From positions 124,001-188,000 of the forward strand of contig JAGXRZ010000020.1 in NCBI GenBank assembly GCA_018335585.1: DNA of 64,000 nucleotides, written 5' to 3'. Under the pieces are notes generated by a model. The model searched no databases. It was not told the origin of the DNA and was given only the letters and a program-made list of their open reading frames with translations. Positions 8,413-16,011 of the stretch are shown one piece after another. Within the stretch, counting starts at the first letter, position 1, and each line of letters starts with the position of its first letter. A program made the translations under genes and the position numbers. The DNA is from Selenomonadales bacterium (GTDB lineage Bacteria > Bacillota > UBA994).

Positions 8413-9097
8413 ATAGCACCTCTTTGCCTAGCTGTCTAAGCTCGGCGGGAAGGTCATAACGCACCCCACCCAGTTCATCTTCCAGACGAAACGAGTCTAC
8501 GTCGAGCGTACTATCGGTTCTAACTACAATGGGCGCATCGACAGGCAATGGCAAGAGATGCTTTAGGGCTTCTACTTTGAAAAGCTGCGTGGGATGTACA
8601 AAAACAAAGACCTTGCGCTGCGCCACAAGCTCGTCGTACGCCGCGTGAAAGAGAGTGAGGAGCGCGTCTTGATTCGTCTTTAGCTCCGCGCGCAGCATTA
8701 CTTCTGCCATACGTTGGGCCAAAGCGGCGATGTCATGTTGGCTTTCTTCCACAAAGGCAAGGCGATCATGTTCGAGTTGCACGTAGGCCTTACGCACGAC
8801 AGCCATTTCGTTCTCGAGCACCTCGCGAGCTTCACGCAGCCCTTCCGCGTACCCTTCCTGCCTCGCAGAGGCCAGCACACGTTGCGACTCGGCCGCGAGA
8901 GCACGCCTTAAGTCCGCTTCGGTTTCCTCTAGTCGCGCGCAGGCCTCCCGCCAGCGACGGTCAATCTCGTGCACTATGTGCTCTTCTATGCGTGCGGACA
9001 GCTCGGTTTCAGCGGCCTCGTTCTGTACGGTCACCGCGCTCACAGGCACTTGACGAGTATAGAGAGGCGTGTCCGCCCGTTTATACAATGATGGCAT
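8399..9097 (-). CDS. fliH: flagellar assembly protein FliH
   Basis: About 232 residues. A central coiled coil rich in Arg, Glu and Ala is followed by a C-terminal domain of the FliH/V-ATPase E-subunit type. FliH holds FliI and guides it to the export gate. The ATG at 9097 is preferred: AGGGGTGG lies about six bases upstream, while a GTG at 9106 would be too close to it. The start lies inside the 3' end of fliG (17-base overlap). Confidence 0.88.
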   Translation of the reverse strand: MPSLYKRADTPLYTRQVPVSAVTVQNEAAETELSARIEEHIVHEIDRRWREACARLEETEADLRRALAAESQRVLASARQEGYAEGLREAREVLENEMAVVRKAYVQLEHDRLAFVEESQHDIAALAQRMAEVMLRAELKTNQDALLTLFHAAYDELVAQRKVFVFVHPTQLFKVEALKHLLPLPVDAPIVVRTDSTLDVDSFRLEDELGGVRYDLPAELRQLGKEVLCGGL

Positions 9098-10091
9098 CTT
9101 CGCCACCCCTAGCTATGACAATCTCCCCGGCTTCATCGAGCTTACGGATTACCGCCACAATGCGCGCTTGGGCTTCTTCCACATCGCGTAAGCGAATCGG
9201 GCCCATAAATTCTAGATCTTCTTTTAGCATTTCTGCCGCGCGCTTTGACATATTTTTGTAGATGCGTTGGCTGACTTCCGCACCGGCGCCCTTAAGTGCT
9301 AAAGCCAACTCCTTGGAATCAACCTCACGGATAACGCGCTGAATGGCTCCGTCGTCAAGCATAATCACGTCTTCAAAAACAAATAGGCGCTTGCGTATTT
9401 CCTCGGCTAAGGGGGGGTCGTCGCGGTCGAGCTGCTCGAAGATCATCTTTTCCGTAGCGCGGTCTACGCGGTTTAGTATATTTACCAAAGACTTAATGCC
9501 GCCCGCAGCGGCAAAATCATAGTTGGAAAATGAATCAAACTTACTTGCCAGCACCGTCTCTAGCTCGGTCAATACCTCGGGCGAAACGCGTTCCATAGTG
9601 GCAATACGCCTCGCTACGTATGGACGCAGTTCATTTGGGAGAAGAGAAAGGACCGCGGCGGCTTGGTCCGGCTCAAGGTAGGAGATAATTAGGGCAATGG
9701 TTTGGGGATGTTCCTCACTGATAACTCCCGCTAACTGCCGTGGTTCTATCTTCTTGGCGAAACGGAACGGCTTAACGGCATTTGCTTCCGTCAGCTTGCG
9801 CATAATTTCCGCAGACTTGGCCGGCCCTACCGCGCGGTCTAACACGTCTCGCGCGTACCGCACGCCCCCCTCGAGCATGTACCCCTTAGCCTCGTACATC
9901 TGAATCATCTCATCTAGCACTTGCTCACGAAAATCGGCTTCTACCATGGTGGTATTGGCGACTTGCGCGGAAATAACCTCGATGTCCTCATCCGGCAACA
10001 GCTTAAGGATTTTGGCGCTGAGTTCCGGGCCAAGGGAAATCATGAGCGCAGCAATCTTTTGTATGCCTGTGACGCGCTTCTCTCTGGCCAA
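9081..10091 (-). CDS. fliG: flagellar motor switch protein FliG
   Basis: A 336-residue protein with all three FliG domains: N-terminal FliF-binding part, middle domain with the EHPQTIALIISYLEPDQAA motif, and C-terminal torque domain with REVDSKELALALKGA and RAAEMLKEDLEFMGPIRLRD, whose charged residues meet MotA. A TTG start is indicated by AGGGG a few bases upstream. It is the only rotor switch protein encoded in the window; FliM and FliN/FliY are absent. Confidence 0.96.
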   Translation of the reverse strand: MAREKRVTGIQKIAALMISLGPELSAKILKLLPDEDIEVISAQVANTTMVEADFREQVLDEMIQMYEAKGYMLEGGVRYARDVLDRAVGPAKSAEIMRKLTEANAVKPFRFAKKIEPRQLAGVISEEHPQTIALIISYLEPDQAAAVLSLLPNELRPYVARRIATMERVSPEVLTELETVLASKFDSFSNYDFAAAGGIKSLVNILNRVDRATEKMIFEQLDRDDPPLAEEIRKRLFVFEDVIMLDDGAIQRVIREVDSKELALALKGAGAEVSQRIYKNMSKRAAEMLKEDLEFMGPIRLRDVEEAQARIVAVIRKLDEAGEIVIARGGEDAIIV

Positions 10092-10099
10092 GCAAACCC

Positions 10100-11629
10100 C
10101 TACCCTTCGTTAAACCATGCCTTCACTAACTGCGCGACCTCTTCGGGCTGTTGCTTAGCTAACTCCTTTACCTTCTCGAGCGCAATGTTCGCCTCAGCGC
10201 TCGTGCGCGCTGCGGCGGCTTCGGCTAAGGCCTGCTTTAAGGGCACTAGCTGTACGCCTTCAGCTGCGGGGACATCAAAACGTGCCTTGCGCAGCCGCGA
10301 TACCAGCACCATCAGGAATATAAAGCCAAGTAACGCGCCCGTACCGATAACCCCGTAACGTATGTATGTCTGCAGCTGCTCACGCTGTGCAAGCGCAGCC
10401 ATTTGGCGTTCTGCTTCGGCTAAGTGCTCCTCGTTAAAGGGCCCCGCGCTGATGTGCACCGAATCGCCCCTGGTATTGTCAAGCCCTAACGCAGCGCGAA
10501 CTAACTGCTCAAGTCGCGTCGTTTCTTCCGCCGTAAGGGCTGCGTTTACCGATACTGCCGCGGACAGACGCTCAATTCTCCCCGGCGCAATCACTACGGT
10601 AGATTCGGTGCGGCCAATCTCATACTGAACGGTGCGGTCCGTGCTCTGATATGTACTCGTTCCCTCACCTGTAGCGGGGGTAGTGGGATACACAGGGATG
10701 TTTGAGCCTGTGCCCGCAACACCGCCGGCAGCACCAGCCGGGCCGGTGAAAGTCTCTTCGCGCACTTGTTCGCTGCGCACGACTTGGCCTTCGGAGTCAT
10801 ATGTAATGCGGGTGACGGTCTCGGCGTCGAAGTTCATTTGTGCGGTTACAACCGCTACCGCTTTCCCCGGTCCGTGAATTCGCTCTAGCATTTGCACGAG
10901 TCGTTGTTCTAGCGTCTGCTCAAAGTCGCGTTGGCGCTCCGATTGCCGCAGGGCAAGCGGAGCGCTGCTGTCGCCTAAGCCTAAGCCCTCGGTGAGAATG
11001 CGTCCGCCTACGTCGACTATAGCGACATTTTCGGGCTTGAGATTGGGAACGCCTAGAGCGACAAGGTAGACGATGCTCTTCACTTGCTCGGCGGAAAGGC
11101 TTTGAAACGGCCGTAGCCGCAAGGTAACCGAAGCGCTAGCGGGAGCAGCTCGCTGTGTAAACACACTTGGCTCCGGAATCACGAGGTGAACACGCGCCTC
11201 GTCGACTGCCGGATAGTGGGTAATAGTCCGCCGCAGTTCCTCCTGTAAAGCACGCTGGTAGTTAAGCCGCCGCTCAAAATCGGTTATGCCTAACTGCACC
11301 TGATCAAACAGCTCGAAGCCGACACCGCTGTTGTACAAACCTTCCCCGGCTACACGTATGCGTATATCGTAGAGCTGCTTGCTTGGGACGAGCACGGTAG
11401 TACCCCCGTCAGTCAGACGGTAAGGAACGTTCTCCTGCCGCAGCGCTTCCACGATTGAACTAGCCTGCGTGGGGTCAAGGCTAGAGAAGAGCGGCGCATA
11501 TTCTACGCGGGTAGCGTAATAGACGCCTGACACCAGGACTATCAACAGAGCTGCCGCCGACACCACATATAGGCTGCGGCGTCGGGGGTCTTGTTCTCCC
11601 CACCACGCTGCAATTTGGTCAGACTTCAT
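10100..11629 (-). CDS. fliF: flagellar MS-ring protein FliF
   Basis: A 509-residue protein with an N-terminal membrane helix (about 21-38), the ring-building domain with YAPLFSSLDPTQASSIVEAL and DEARVHLVIPEPSVFTQ, and a second membrane helix near 423-444 followed by the cytoplasmic FliG-binding tail. It founds the basal body. It lies between fliE and fliG with gaps of 11 and 8 bases. Confidence 0.96.
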   Translation of the reverse strand: MKSDQIAAWWGEQDPRRRSLYVVSAAALLIVLVSGVYYATRVEYAPLFSSLDPTQASSIVEALRQENVPYRLTDGGTTVLVPSKQLYDIRIRVAGEGLYNSGVGFELFDQVQLGITDFERRLNYQRALQEELRRTITHYPAVDEARVHLVIPEPSVFTQRAAPASASVTLRLRPFQSLSAEQVKSIVYLVALGVPNLKPENVAIVDVGGRILTEGLGLGDSSAPLALRQSERQRDFEQTLEQRLVQMLERIHGPGKAVAVVTAQMNFDAETVTRITYDSEGQVVRSEQVREETFTGPAGAAGGVAGTGSNIPVYPTTPATGEGTSTYQSTDRTVQYEIGRTESTVVIAPGRIERLSAAVSVNAALTAEETTRLEQLVRAALGLDNTRGDSVHISAGPFNEEHLAEAERQMAALAQREQLQTYIRYGVIGTGALLGFIFLMVLVSRLRKARFDVPAAEGVQLVPLKQALAEAAAARTSAEANIALEKVKELAKQQPEEVAQLVKAWFNEG

Positions 11630-11640
11630 TTACTTCACCC

Positions 11641-11940
11641 CTAGACCTGCATGCGCGCAATCTCTTGGTATGCTTCGACCATCTTGTTGCGCACTTGCAC
11701 CGCAAGCTGCAGAGACAACTGTGCCTGGGCCATCGCAACGGTCACTTGATGCACGTCCTGTATTTCCCCTAGCGCTAGTTGCTTGGCAAGGTCGTCCGCC
11801 TTTAGCTGCAACTCGTTAACCTGTGCTAACGCATCGTTTAGTTGCGCAGCGAAACTTTGTTCTGTCGTGTTGTCGGCAGGTGGCTTGGTGGTTGGCGGCA
11901 GTGGGGCAATGGGAGCAATGGGCGGTAGCACCTTAATCAT
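11641..11940 (-). CDS. fliE: flagellar hook-basal body protein FliE
   Basis: A 99-residue protein with a proline-rich N-terminus and the helical FliE region SFAAQLNDALAQVNELQLKA ... LQLAVQVRNKMVEAYQEIAR, ending RMQV as in the family. FliE joins the MS ring to the rod. It lies between flgC and fliF, the classic flgB-flgC-fliE order. Confidence 0.95.
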   Translation of the reverse strand: MIKVLPPIAPIAPLPPTTKPPADNTTEQSFAAQLNDALAQVNELQLKADDLAKQLALGEIQDVHQVTVAMAQAQLSLQLAVQVRNKMVEAYQEIARMQV

Positions 11941-11948
11941 CTTACTGC

Positions 11949-12389
11949 CTACCCTCTGCCAATTTCTAGCGCCCGTAGCGCCATCGACTTAGTGACATTA
12001 AGCACTTGTACGTTAGTCTCGTAGGCGCGCGAAGCCGTCATAAGGTCAACCATCTCATTGACGATGTTAATGTCCGGCATGGCCACCATACCCTCGGCAT
12101 TGGCGTCGGGGTGGTCTGGGTCGTGCACCATGCGCGGCGGTCTCTCGTCAGCGAGCACAGCCGACACCTTAACACCTTGGCGAGCCCCGGGTCTCGGCAG
12201 ACGTACGAAGCGGTGACGAGAGGCGTCAGTTAAAAGCTCGGAGAATACGACGCGTCTGCGCTGATAGGGGCCGCCTTCAGGCGTGCGAGTCGTGTTCATG
12301 TTTGCCACATTCTGCGCGACCACGTCAATGCGCAGCTTCTCGGCGGTCAAGGCCGATGCGCTGACGGCCATGGTCGAAAAGACCTTCAC
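11949..12389 (-). CDS. flgC: proximal rod protein FlgC
   Basis: A 146-residue rod protein: N-terminal FSTMAVSASALTAEKLRIDV with VAQNVANMNTTRTPEGGPYQ, and C-terminal INIVNEMVDLMTASRAYETN, both signature stretches. GTG start with GGAGG nine bases upstream. It is next to flgB (gap of three bases) and fliE. Confidence 0.96.
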   Translation of the reverse strand: MKVFSTMAVSASALTAEKLRIDVVAQNVANMNTTRTPEGGPYQRRRVVFSELLTDASRHRFVRLPRPGARQGVKVSAVLADERPPRMVHDPDHPDANAEGMVAMPDINIVNEMVDLMTASRAYETNVQVLNVTKSMALRALEIGRG

Positions 12390-12392
12390 TGA

Positions 12393-12749
12393 TTATCGCC
12401 TCCCTTCGTTAATGACGTAGCGGTACATGGAGAACCGGTCGCTTAATTGCTGTGAAAGCGCCTGAAACTGAATAGCGTTGGCAGCCATAAGCACCATTTC
12501 GTGATCTACGCTCACGTTGTTGCCGTCTTCCCTTAGGGACGTAGCGGTGTCGATATGTACCCGAGGCTCTAAACTCGCCGCAGTGACGTTACGCCGCGCA
12601 ACCGCTTCGCGCACGTGCTCTTCAAAAGACACGAAGCTGCGCTTGAAGCCGGGTGTATTGGCGTTCGCGACATTGTTGGCCACGACTCGCTGTCTAAGTG
12701 CCGCAGCATCCATGGCGCGTGAGAGAAGGTCGATAACACTGACTCGCAT
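12393..12749 (-). CDS. flgB: proximal rod protein FlgB
   Basis: A 118-residue protein containing RQRVVANNVANANTPGFKRS, the rod protein signature, and a C-terminal VDHEMVLMAANAIQFQALSQ. The ATG at 12749 follows a near-perfect AGGAGGTGGG ribosome site, so the longer upstream extension of the frame is not coding. It is the first gene of the long basal-body operon and has its own putative promoter about 35 bases upstream. Confidence 0.95.
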   Translation of the reverse strand: MRVSVIDLLSRAMDAAALRQRVVANNVANANTPGFKRSFVSFEEHVREAVARRNVTAASLEPRVHIDTATSLREDGNNVSVDHEMVLMAANAIQFQALSQQLSDRFSMYRYVINEGRR

Positions 12750-12781
12750 GGCCCACCTCCTACTTGGCATATACGGTGTTC

Positions 12782-12809
12782 GTTCGACAACTCTCGCCAA
12801 AATTCCTGC
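12782..12809 (-). promoter_or_regulatory. sigma-H-like promoter (or 0A box) ahead of the flgB operon
   Basis: On the minus strand GCAGGAATT is followed after 12 bases by GTCGAAC. This fits the sigma-H pattern RnAGGAwww-N11/12-RnnGAAT with one mismatch at the last base. The same stretch contains TGTCGAA, the 0A-box consensus, so Spo0A binding is another reading. It lies between the flaG terminator and the flgB ribosome site. Motif-based only. Confidence 0.5.
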
Positions 12810-12810
12810 A

Positions 12811-12843
12811 CAAAAACTAATCCGCAGCAAAACACTGCGGATT
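12811..12843 (-). terminator. rho-independent terminator after flaG
   Basis: A 9-base-pair perfect stem (AATCCGCAG with CTGCGGATT, 7-base loop) followed on the minus strand by AGTTTTTG. It lies 14 bases past the flaG stop and separates the fliD-fliS-flaG unit from the flgB operon. Confidence 0.8.
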
Positions 12844-12856
12844 TCTTCCAAAAAGC

Positions 12857-13237
12857 TTAGGCTCTCTCATCCAAAATTACGCCTATTAGGCGCTGCAGGT
12901 GAGCAACCATGTCGAGCGTGCGCTCCGGCGGGATTTCGCGGATAACTTCGTTGCTCTCCTCGTTAATGATGCGCACCATATACTCGCCCGATGACTCGTG
13001 CTTCTCAAACTTGAGCCGAATACTCAGCGCGTACATAGTGGCATTGATGCGCTCGATCGCCTCGTCGTACGTCCGCACCTCAGACGGCGCCGCCGTGTCC
13101 TGGCGCCCACCCGTCCTCTCACGGCGAGCGTTTAAGTTCATGTCAATGGTGGAGCGCTGCGTGTCCCTGACCTCGCGCCGCGCCGCCATATCCACAACCT
13201 TCGTCAACACAACGGGTTCCGTTCCCTGAACTTTCAC
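12857..13237 (-). CDS. flaG: FlaG family flagellar protein
   Basis: About 126 residues. The C-terminal half has ALSIRLKFEKHESSGEYMVR and VIREIPPERTLDMVAHLQ, the FlaG domain pattern; the N-terminal half is polar and variable. FlaG proteins affect filament length but the mechanism is poorly known. The GTG at 13237 fits best because GGAGG lies eight bases upstream. Position next to fliS and fliD is typical. Confidence 0.88.
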   Translation of the reverse strand: MKVQGTEPVVLTKVVDMAARREVRDTQRSTIDMNLNARRERTGGRQDTAAPSEVRTYDEAIERINATMYALSIRLKFEKHESSGEYMVRIINEESNEVIREIPPERTLDMVAHLQRLIGVILDERA

Positions 13238-13249
13238 TGGGGTCACCTC

Positions 13250-13705
13250 CTACTTTTTGTCAGTAATCAAAGATCCGCTCTGTACTTGCTGCGACTCGGC
13301 ATAGGCTGTGAAGCCGCGCTTTTGCACCATCAGGTCGTCAGACTTCTGCTTAACCGTACGTACCGCCTCCTGCAACGCCGTATGGACGCGGCGATCCTCA
13401 TCTAGCAACGTATGCATAAGCCCGCTGATTTCGCCCTCTCGCATGCCAAAAATCCTGCCCCCGTCGGCAGACAGTGAGGGCCGCACTTCAAGGTATCCCA
13501 AGTCAATCCTATCGCTCAGCGTATCAAGGATGCGCATGCACTGCTGTCGCTCCTCTAACAGGCGCTCGAGCTTATCGAAGTCTTCCCCCTCTAGCACCTT
13601 GCCAATATCTGCCGTAAGGGCCAACAGACGCACTACCAGTTCGCGTTTACTCTCCAAAAGCTCTAGGAGCGCCCCAAAGTCTTTCGCCTCACCCAACTTG
13701 CCCAC
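13250..13705 (-). CDS. FlgN/FliT-like flagellar chaperone, probable
   Basis: A 151-residue helical protein. The N-terminal half is leucine- and charge-rich (LLELLESKRELVVRLLAL, KLERLLEERQQCMRILDTL), and the C-terminal half has LLDEDRRVHTALQEAVRTVK. This pattern, one long bundle with a conserved glutamate-rich middle, resembles FlgN/FliT export chaperones. It lies between fliS and flaG, the usual FliT slot after fliD-fliS in many bacteria. Family assignment is by overall character and position, not by a diagnostic motif. It overlaps the fliS end by 17 bases. Confidence 0.6.
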   Translation of the reverse strand: MGKLGEAKDFGALLELLESKRELVVRLLALTADIGKVLEGEDFDKLERLLEERQQCMRILDTLSDRIDLGYLEVRPSLSADGGRIFGMREGEISGLMHTLLDEDRRVHTALQEAVRTVKQKSDDLMVQKRGFTAYAESQQVQSGSLITDKK

Positions 13706-14072
13706 GGCTTAACTTCACCGCCTTCGCCCAGGTGTCGCGCAGCTCCGTCACCAAACTTAGACATTCCTGAACAATGGTTATCTCTTTGCGGAGGTTAGCC
13801 TCAATCATACGGCGACGCAGATACTCGTAAAGAGCCATCAACTGGTGCGAAATGTCGTACTGCATGTCTAAGGTGGCCATAAACTCAAGGATAATGTCCT
13901 GTGCGCGGAGCAGTGCATCGTTAGCGCCGGGCACGTCCTTTCTCTGCATGGCCAGCTCCGCACGGCTTAGGAACTTAATGCAGCCGTTGTAGAGCATAAG
14001 GGTCAAGTCGGCCTGCGAAGCGGTAAACACGCTCTGTTCTTGGTATGTAGCGTAGGGATTAGGCATGGCCAT
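13689..14072 (-). CDS. fliS: flagellin export chaperone FliS
   Basis: A 127-residue protein with the FliS motifs NPYATYQEQSV, LTLMLYNGCIKFLSRAELAM and YEYLRRRMIEANLRK. FliS binds the C-terminus of flagellin and keeps it from polymerising in the cytoplasm. In Bacillus, FliS also works with FliW and CsrA in flagellin control; all three partners are in this cluster. The ribosome site AAAGGAGG directly touches a heptamer repeat array. Confidence 0.96.
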   Translation of the reverse strand: MAMPNPYATYQEQSVFTASQADLTLMLYNGCIKFLSRAELAMQRKDVPGANDALLRAQDIILEFMATLDMQYDISHQLMALYEYLRRRMIEANLRKEITIVQECLSLVTELRDTWAKAVKLSRGQVG

Positions 14073-14088
14073 AGGGGAGACCTCCTTT

Positions 14089-14116
14089 GAATCGTGAATC
14101 GTGAATCATGAACTAC
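14089..14116 (+). repeat. heptamer array, GAATCGT family, four units
   Basis: Units GAATCGT, GAATCGT, GAATCAT and GAACTAC follow one another with no gap. The first unit begins at the base next to the fliS Shine-Dalgarno complement (14081-14088). The same family recurs near 15.9, 17.5 and 31.1 kb. Confidence 0.85.
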
Positions 14117-14163
14117 AGATGTCGAGGGAAAGGTGGAACGGTCAAAGGGATAAGGGCAACGGG

Positions 14164-14191
14164 CTGTGAGCTGTAAGCCGCAAGCGGTGAG
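14164..14191 (+). repeat. heptamer array, CTGTGAG family, four units
   Basis: Units CTGTGAG, CTGTAAG, CCGCAAG and CGGTGAG are contiguous. They are imperfect copies of the family that forms the 11-unit array at 31.2 kb. Confidence 0.75.
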
Positions 14192-14203
14192 CGCGGTTCA
14201 CGA

Positions 14204-14238
14204 AGTGCGTAGTGCTAAGTGCAAAGTGCCAAGTGCGC
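14204..14238 (+). repeat. heptamer array, AGTGCNN family, five units
   Basis: Units AGTGCGT, AGTGCTA, AGTGCAA, AGTGCCA and AGTGCGC keep an exact seven-base period with a conserved AGTGC and two variable bases. The array ends 15 bases from the fliD stop. The reverse complement family (GCACTTA) occurs in the fliD leader. Confidence 0.8.
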
Positions 14239-14253
14239 CACACTTCCCACGCA

Positions 14254-15777
14254 CTACTGCTGCCGCGGTGCAAATTGCTGCGCGAGCCACGCGCTCTGGC
14301 TGTTCATGCGCTCCATAGCGCGCTCCAGTGAGGTAAACTGACGCCAGAGCCGGTCTTCGACGCGAGAGATGCGGTCTTCCTCGCGCACGATGCGGTCGTT
14401 TAAGCGCTGCATTTGCTGCCCGATGACGCTGCTGTCGGCGCGCAGGAAGCTACTGGCGGCACCTGCTTGGGCGTTTAGCTCCCGCACACTTGTGTCAAGC
14501 GAGGAGCGCAGGCGTTGCGCTGTTTTGGCAAACAGGTCCTGCACTGCTCCGCTGTCTTTTTCTAGCTCCGCCCGGAGCTTGGTTGTGTCAATATGCAGGC
14601 GACCGCCTTCGCCGTGATGCATAGTGCGTATGCCGATAACAGACATTTGCCGCAAGGTGGTATCGCTCACCGGGTCGTTAAAGTCCCTGCGCATGCGATT
14701 GACTATGCGCTCGAGGCCGTCGTCGCCGCGCAGCAAGCCGCTGCGCGCGCGCTCTTGCCATCGCTTTATGTCATCTTCGCTCATCTCTTTTCTCTGTTCG
14801 TCCGTGAGCGGTAAAAAGTCGCGGTGGCGCTCGGCGGTAAGCGCGGTGTTAAATCTCTCGAGGGTATCGTTGTATGATTTAACGAAATCCTCGATATTGC
14901 GGACTACCGCGTCGTGATCGGGTGTCACCGTAACGGTGGCCGCTGCTCCCGGGGCAAGAGTGTTGCGCAACGTAAATGCAACCCCGTTAATGGTGAAATT
15001 GTTCGTCCCACGCTCGGTAGCCAGGCCGTTTAAGGTAAACTGCGCGTTTTGTCCGTCCTGTACCGCCATGCGCAGCGTAGTGTTAAAGAAGGCTGCTCCT
15101 GCGCCCTCAAAGCCCATGTCGGCCGCAGCGGGATTGTTGTTGCCGGGAAAGCGCGAGGTTATGCTCACTCTACCCGAGAACGTATCGTAAAAGGCCTGCA
15201 AGCCTAACGTCTGTGAACTACTGATGCGACTAAGTACGGAGTTTAAGCTGTCGGTCGCAGTGTTTACGGTAAAGGTTTCGCTGACTCGGGTGCCCGCTTG
15301 GTTGTGGTTAAACACCGTCACGTCGAATGTTCCCGGCAGTGCGGCTCCATCGATTTGGCCTGCACTGATAAGTTGAGCAAGTGGCGCGTTGGCATCAATC
15401 GTCGTATGGGGTGCTAACACTATACTGCCCGTCGATGTGGCCCGCGTAGAACCAGCCAGCCTCGTTATAGCAGAAAACTCAAGCGCCATAGCCGAAGCAT
15501 TGCCTGTGGCGGTCGCCGTCACCACAGCTTCGTTACTGCTAGCCACGTTGAAGCGGCGATAAGCTCCCTGCAGTGTCATATCAAAAGTGCGGTTGCGGAG
15601 CGTAGTAAGCTGCGTATTAAGAGCACGCAAGTCGTCACGGCGCCACTCTAGTTGCGTGCGGTTCTGCGTCAACCTATCGACACGTACTCTGTGGGCGCGC
15701 ACCATATCTCGCACCATGGTTTCGGTGTCCAGCCCACTGGCTATGCCGCCTATGCGCGTCGTAGGGCGAATGGTCAT
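14254..15777 (-). CDS. fliD: flagellar filament cap protein FliD
   Basis: About 507 residues. N-terminal RIGGIASGLDTETMVRDMV is the FliD signature, with coiled-coil RTQLEWRRDDLRALN after it; the C-terminus is a second coiled coil with MQRLNDRIVREEDRISRVED. FliD caps the filament and inserts flagellin subunits. The ATG at 15777 follows AAGGAGG; earlier in-frame codons lie in repeat DNA. A sigma-D-like promoter is visible upstream. Confidence 0.95.
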   Translation of the reverse strand: MTIRPTTRIGGIASGLDTETMVRDMVRAHRVRVDRLTQNRTQLEWRRDDLRALNTQLTTLRNRTFDMTLQGAYRRFNVASSNEAVVTATATGNASAMALEFSAITRLAGSTRATSTGSIVLAPHTTIDANAPLAQLISAGQIDGAALPGTFDVTVFNHNQAGTRVSETFTVNTATDSLNSVLSRISSSQTLGLQAFYDTFSGRVSITSRFPGNNNPAAADMGFEGAGAAFFNTTLRMAVQDGQNAQFTLNGLATERGTNNFTINGVAFTLRNTLAPGAAATVTVTPDHDAVVRNIEDFVKSYNDTLERFNTALTAERHRDFLPLTDEQRKEMSEDDIKRWQERARSGLLRGDDGLERIVNRMRRDFNDPVSDTTLRQMSVIGIRTMHHGEGGRLHIDTTKLRAELEKDSGAVQDLFAKTAQRLRSSLDTSVRELNAQAGAASSFLRADSSVIGQQMQRLNDRIVREEDRISRVEDRLWRQFTSLERAMERMNSQSAWLAQQFAPRQQ

Positions 15778-15787
15778 GGGGAACCTC

Positions 15788-15815
15788 CTTGTCGCTTGTC
15801 GTTTGTGGCTTGTAG
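15788..15815 (+). repeat. heptamer array, CTTGTCG family, overlapping the fliD ribosome site
   Basis: Units CTTGTCG, CTTGTCG, TTTGTGG and CTTGTAG. On the coding strand these read CGACAAG units, and the last one supplies the AAG of the AAGGAGG ribosome site (15784-15790) of fliD. Confidence 0.8.
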
Positions 15816-15822
15816 TGGGGGT

Positions 15823-15850
15823 GCACTTAGCACTTAGCACTTGGCACTTC
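15823..15850 (+). repeat. heptamer array, GCACTTA family, four units
   Basis: Units GCACTTA, GCACTTA, GCACTTG and GCACTTC with no gaps, in the fliD leader. It is the reverse-complement family of the AGTGCNN array after the fliD stop, so fliD is bracketed by related arrays in opposite orientation. Confidence 0.8.
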
Positions 15851-15871
15851 GGTAGTACGCTCTCTCTTATC

Positions 15872-15899
15872 TATTCGGCACTTCACGTCAAATGCTTTA
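15872..15899 (-). promoter_or_regulatory. sigma-D-like (sigma-28) promoter of fliD
   Basis: TAAA, 16 bases, then GCCGAATA on the minus strand. The flagellar sigma consensus is TAAA-N15-GCCGATAA; the spacer is one base longer and two bases of the -10 differ. About 95 bases upstream of the fliD ATG. Confidence 0.55.
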
Positions 15900-15919
15900 G
15901 AACCTTTTCGCCAGCTATG

Positions 15920-15954
15920 TTCATAGTTCATGATTCACGAGTCATGATTCATGA
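15920..15954 (+). repeat. heptamer array, TTCATGA family, five units
   Basis: Units TTCATAG, TTCATGA, TTCACGA, GTCATGA and TTCATGA, seven-base period. It is the inverted form of the GAATCGT family and lies between the hag terminator and the fliD promoter. Confidence 0.75.
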
Positions 15955-15962
15955 TTGCCAAG

Positions 15963-15992
15963 CGAAAAGCCCCCGCTTGCGCGGAGGCCCTC
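15963..15992 (-). terminator. rho-independent terminator after hag
   Basis: On the minus strand CCTCCGC, a GCAA tetraloop and GCGGGGG form a stem followed by CTTTTCG. It lies about 20 bases past the flagellin stop. The T tract is short. Confidence 0.65.
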
Positions 15993-16011
15993 AACCGATG
16001 GAAAGCAGTGA

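Noticed and set aside
12750-12851. Longer FlgB starting at 12851
   Set aside because: The extension would run through the flaG terminator and the putative promoter; AGGAGGTGGG marks the ATG at 12749.
14089-14238. Arrays as a CRISPR
   Set aside because: Units are seven bases without spacers, and no cas genes are present.
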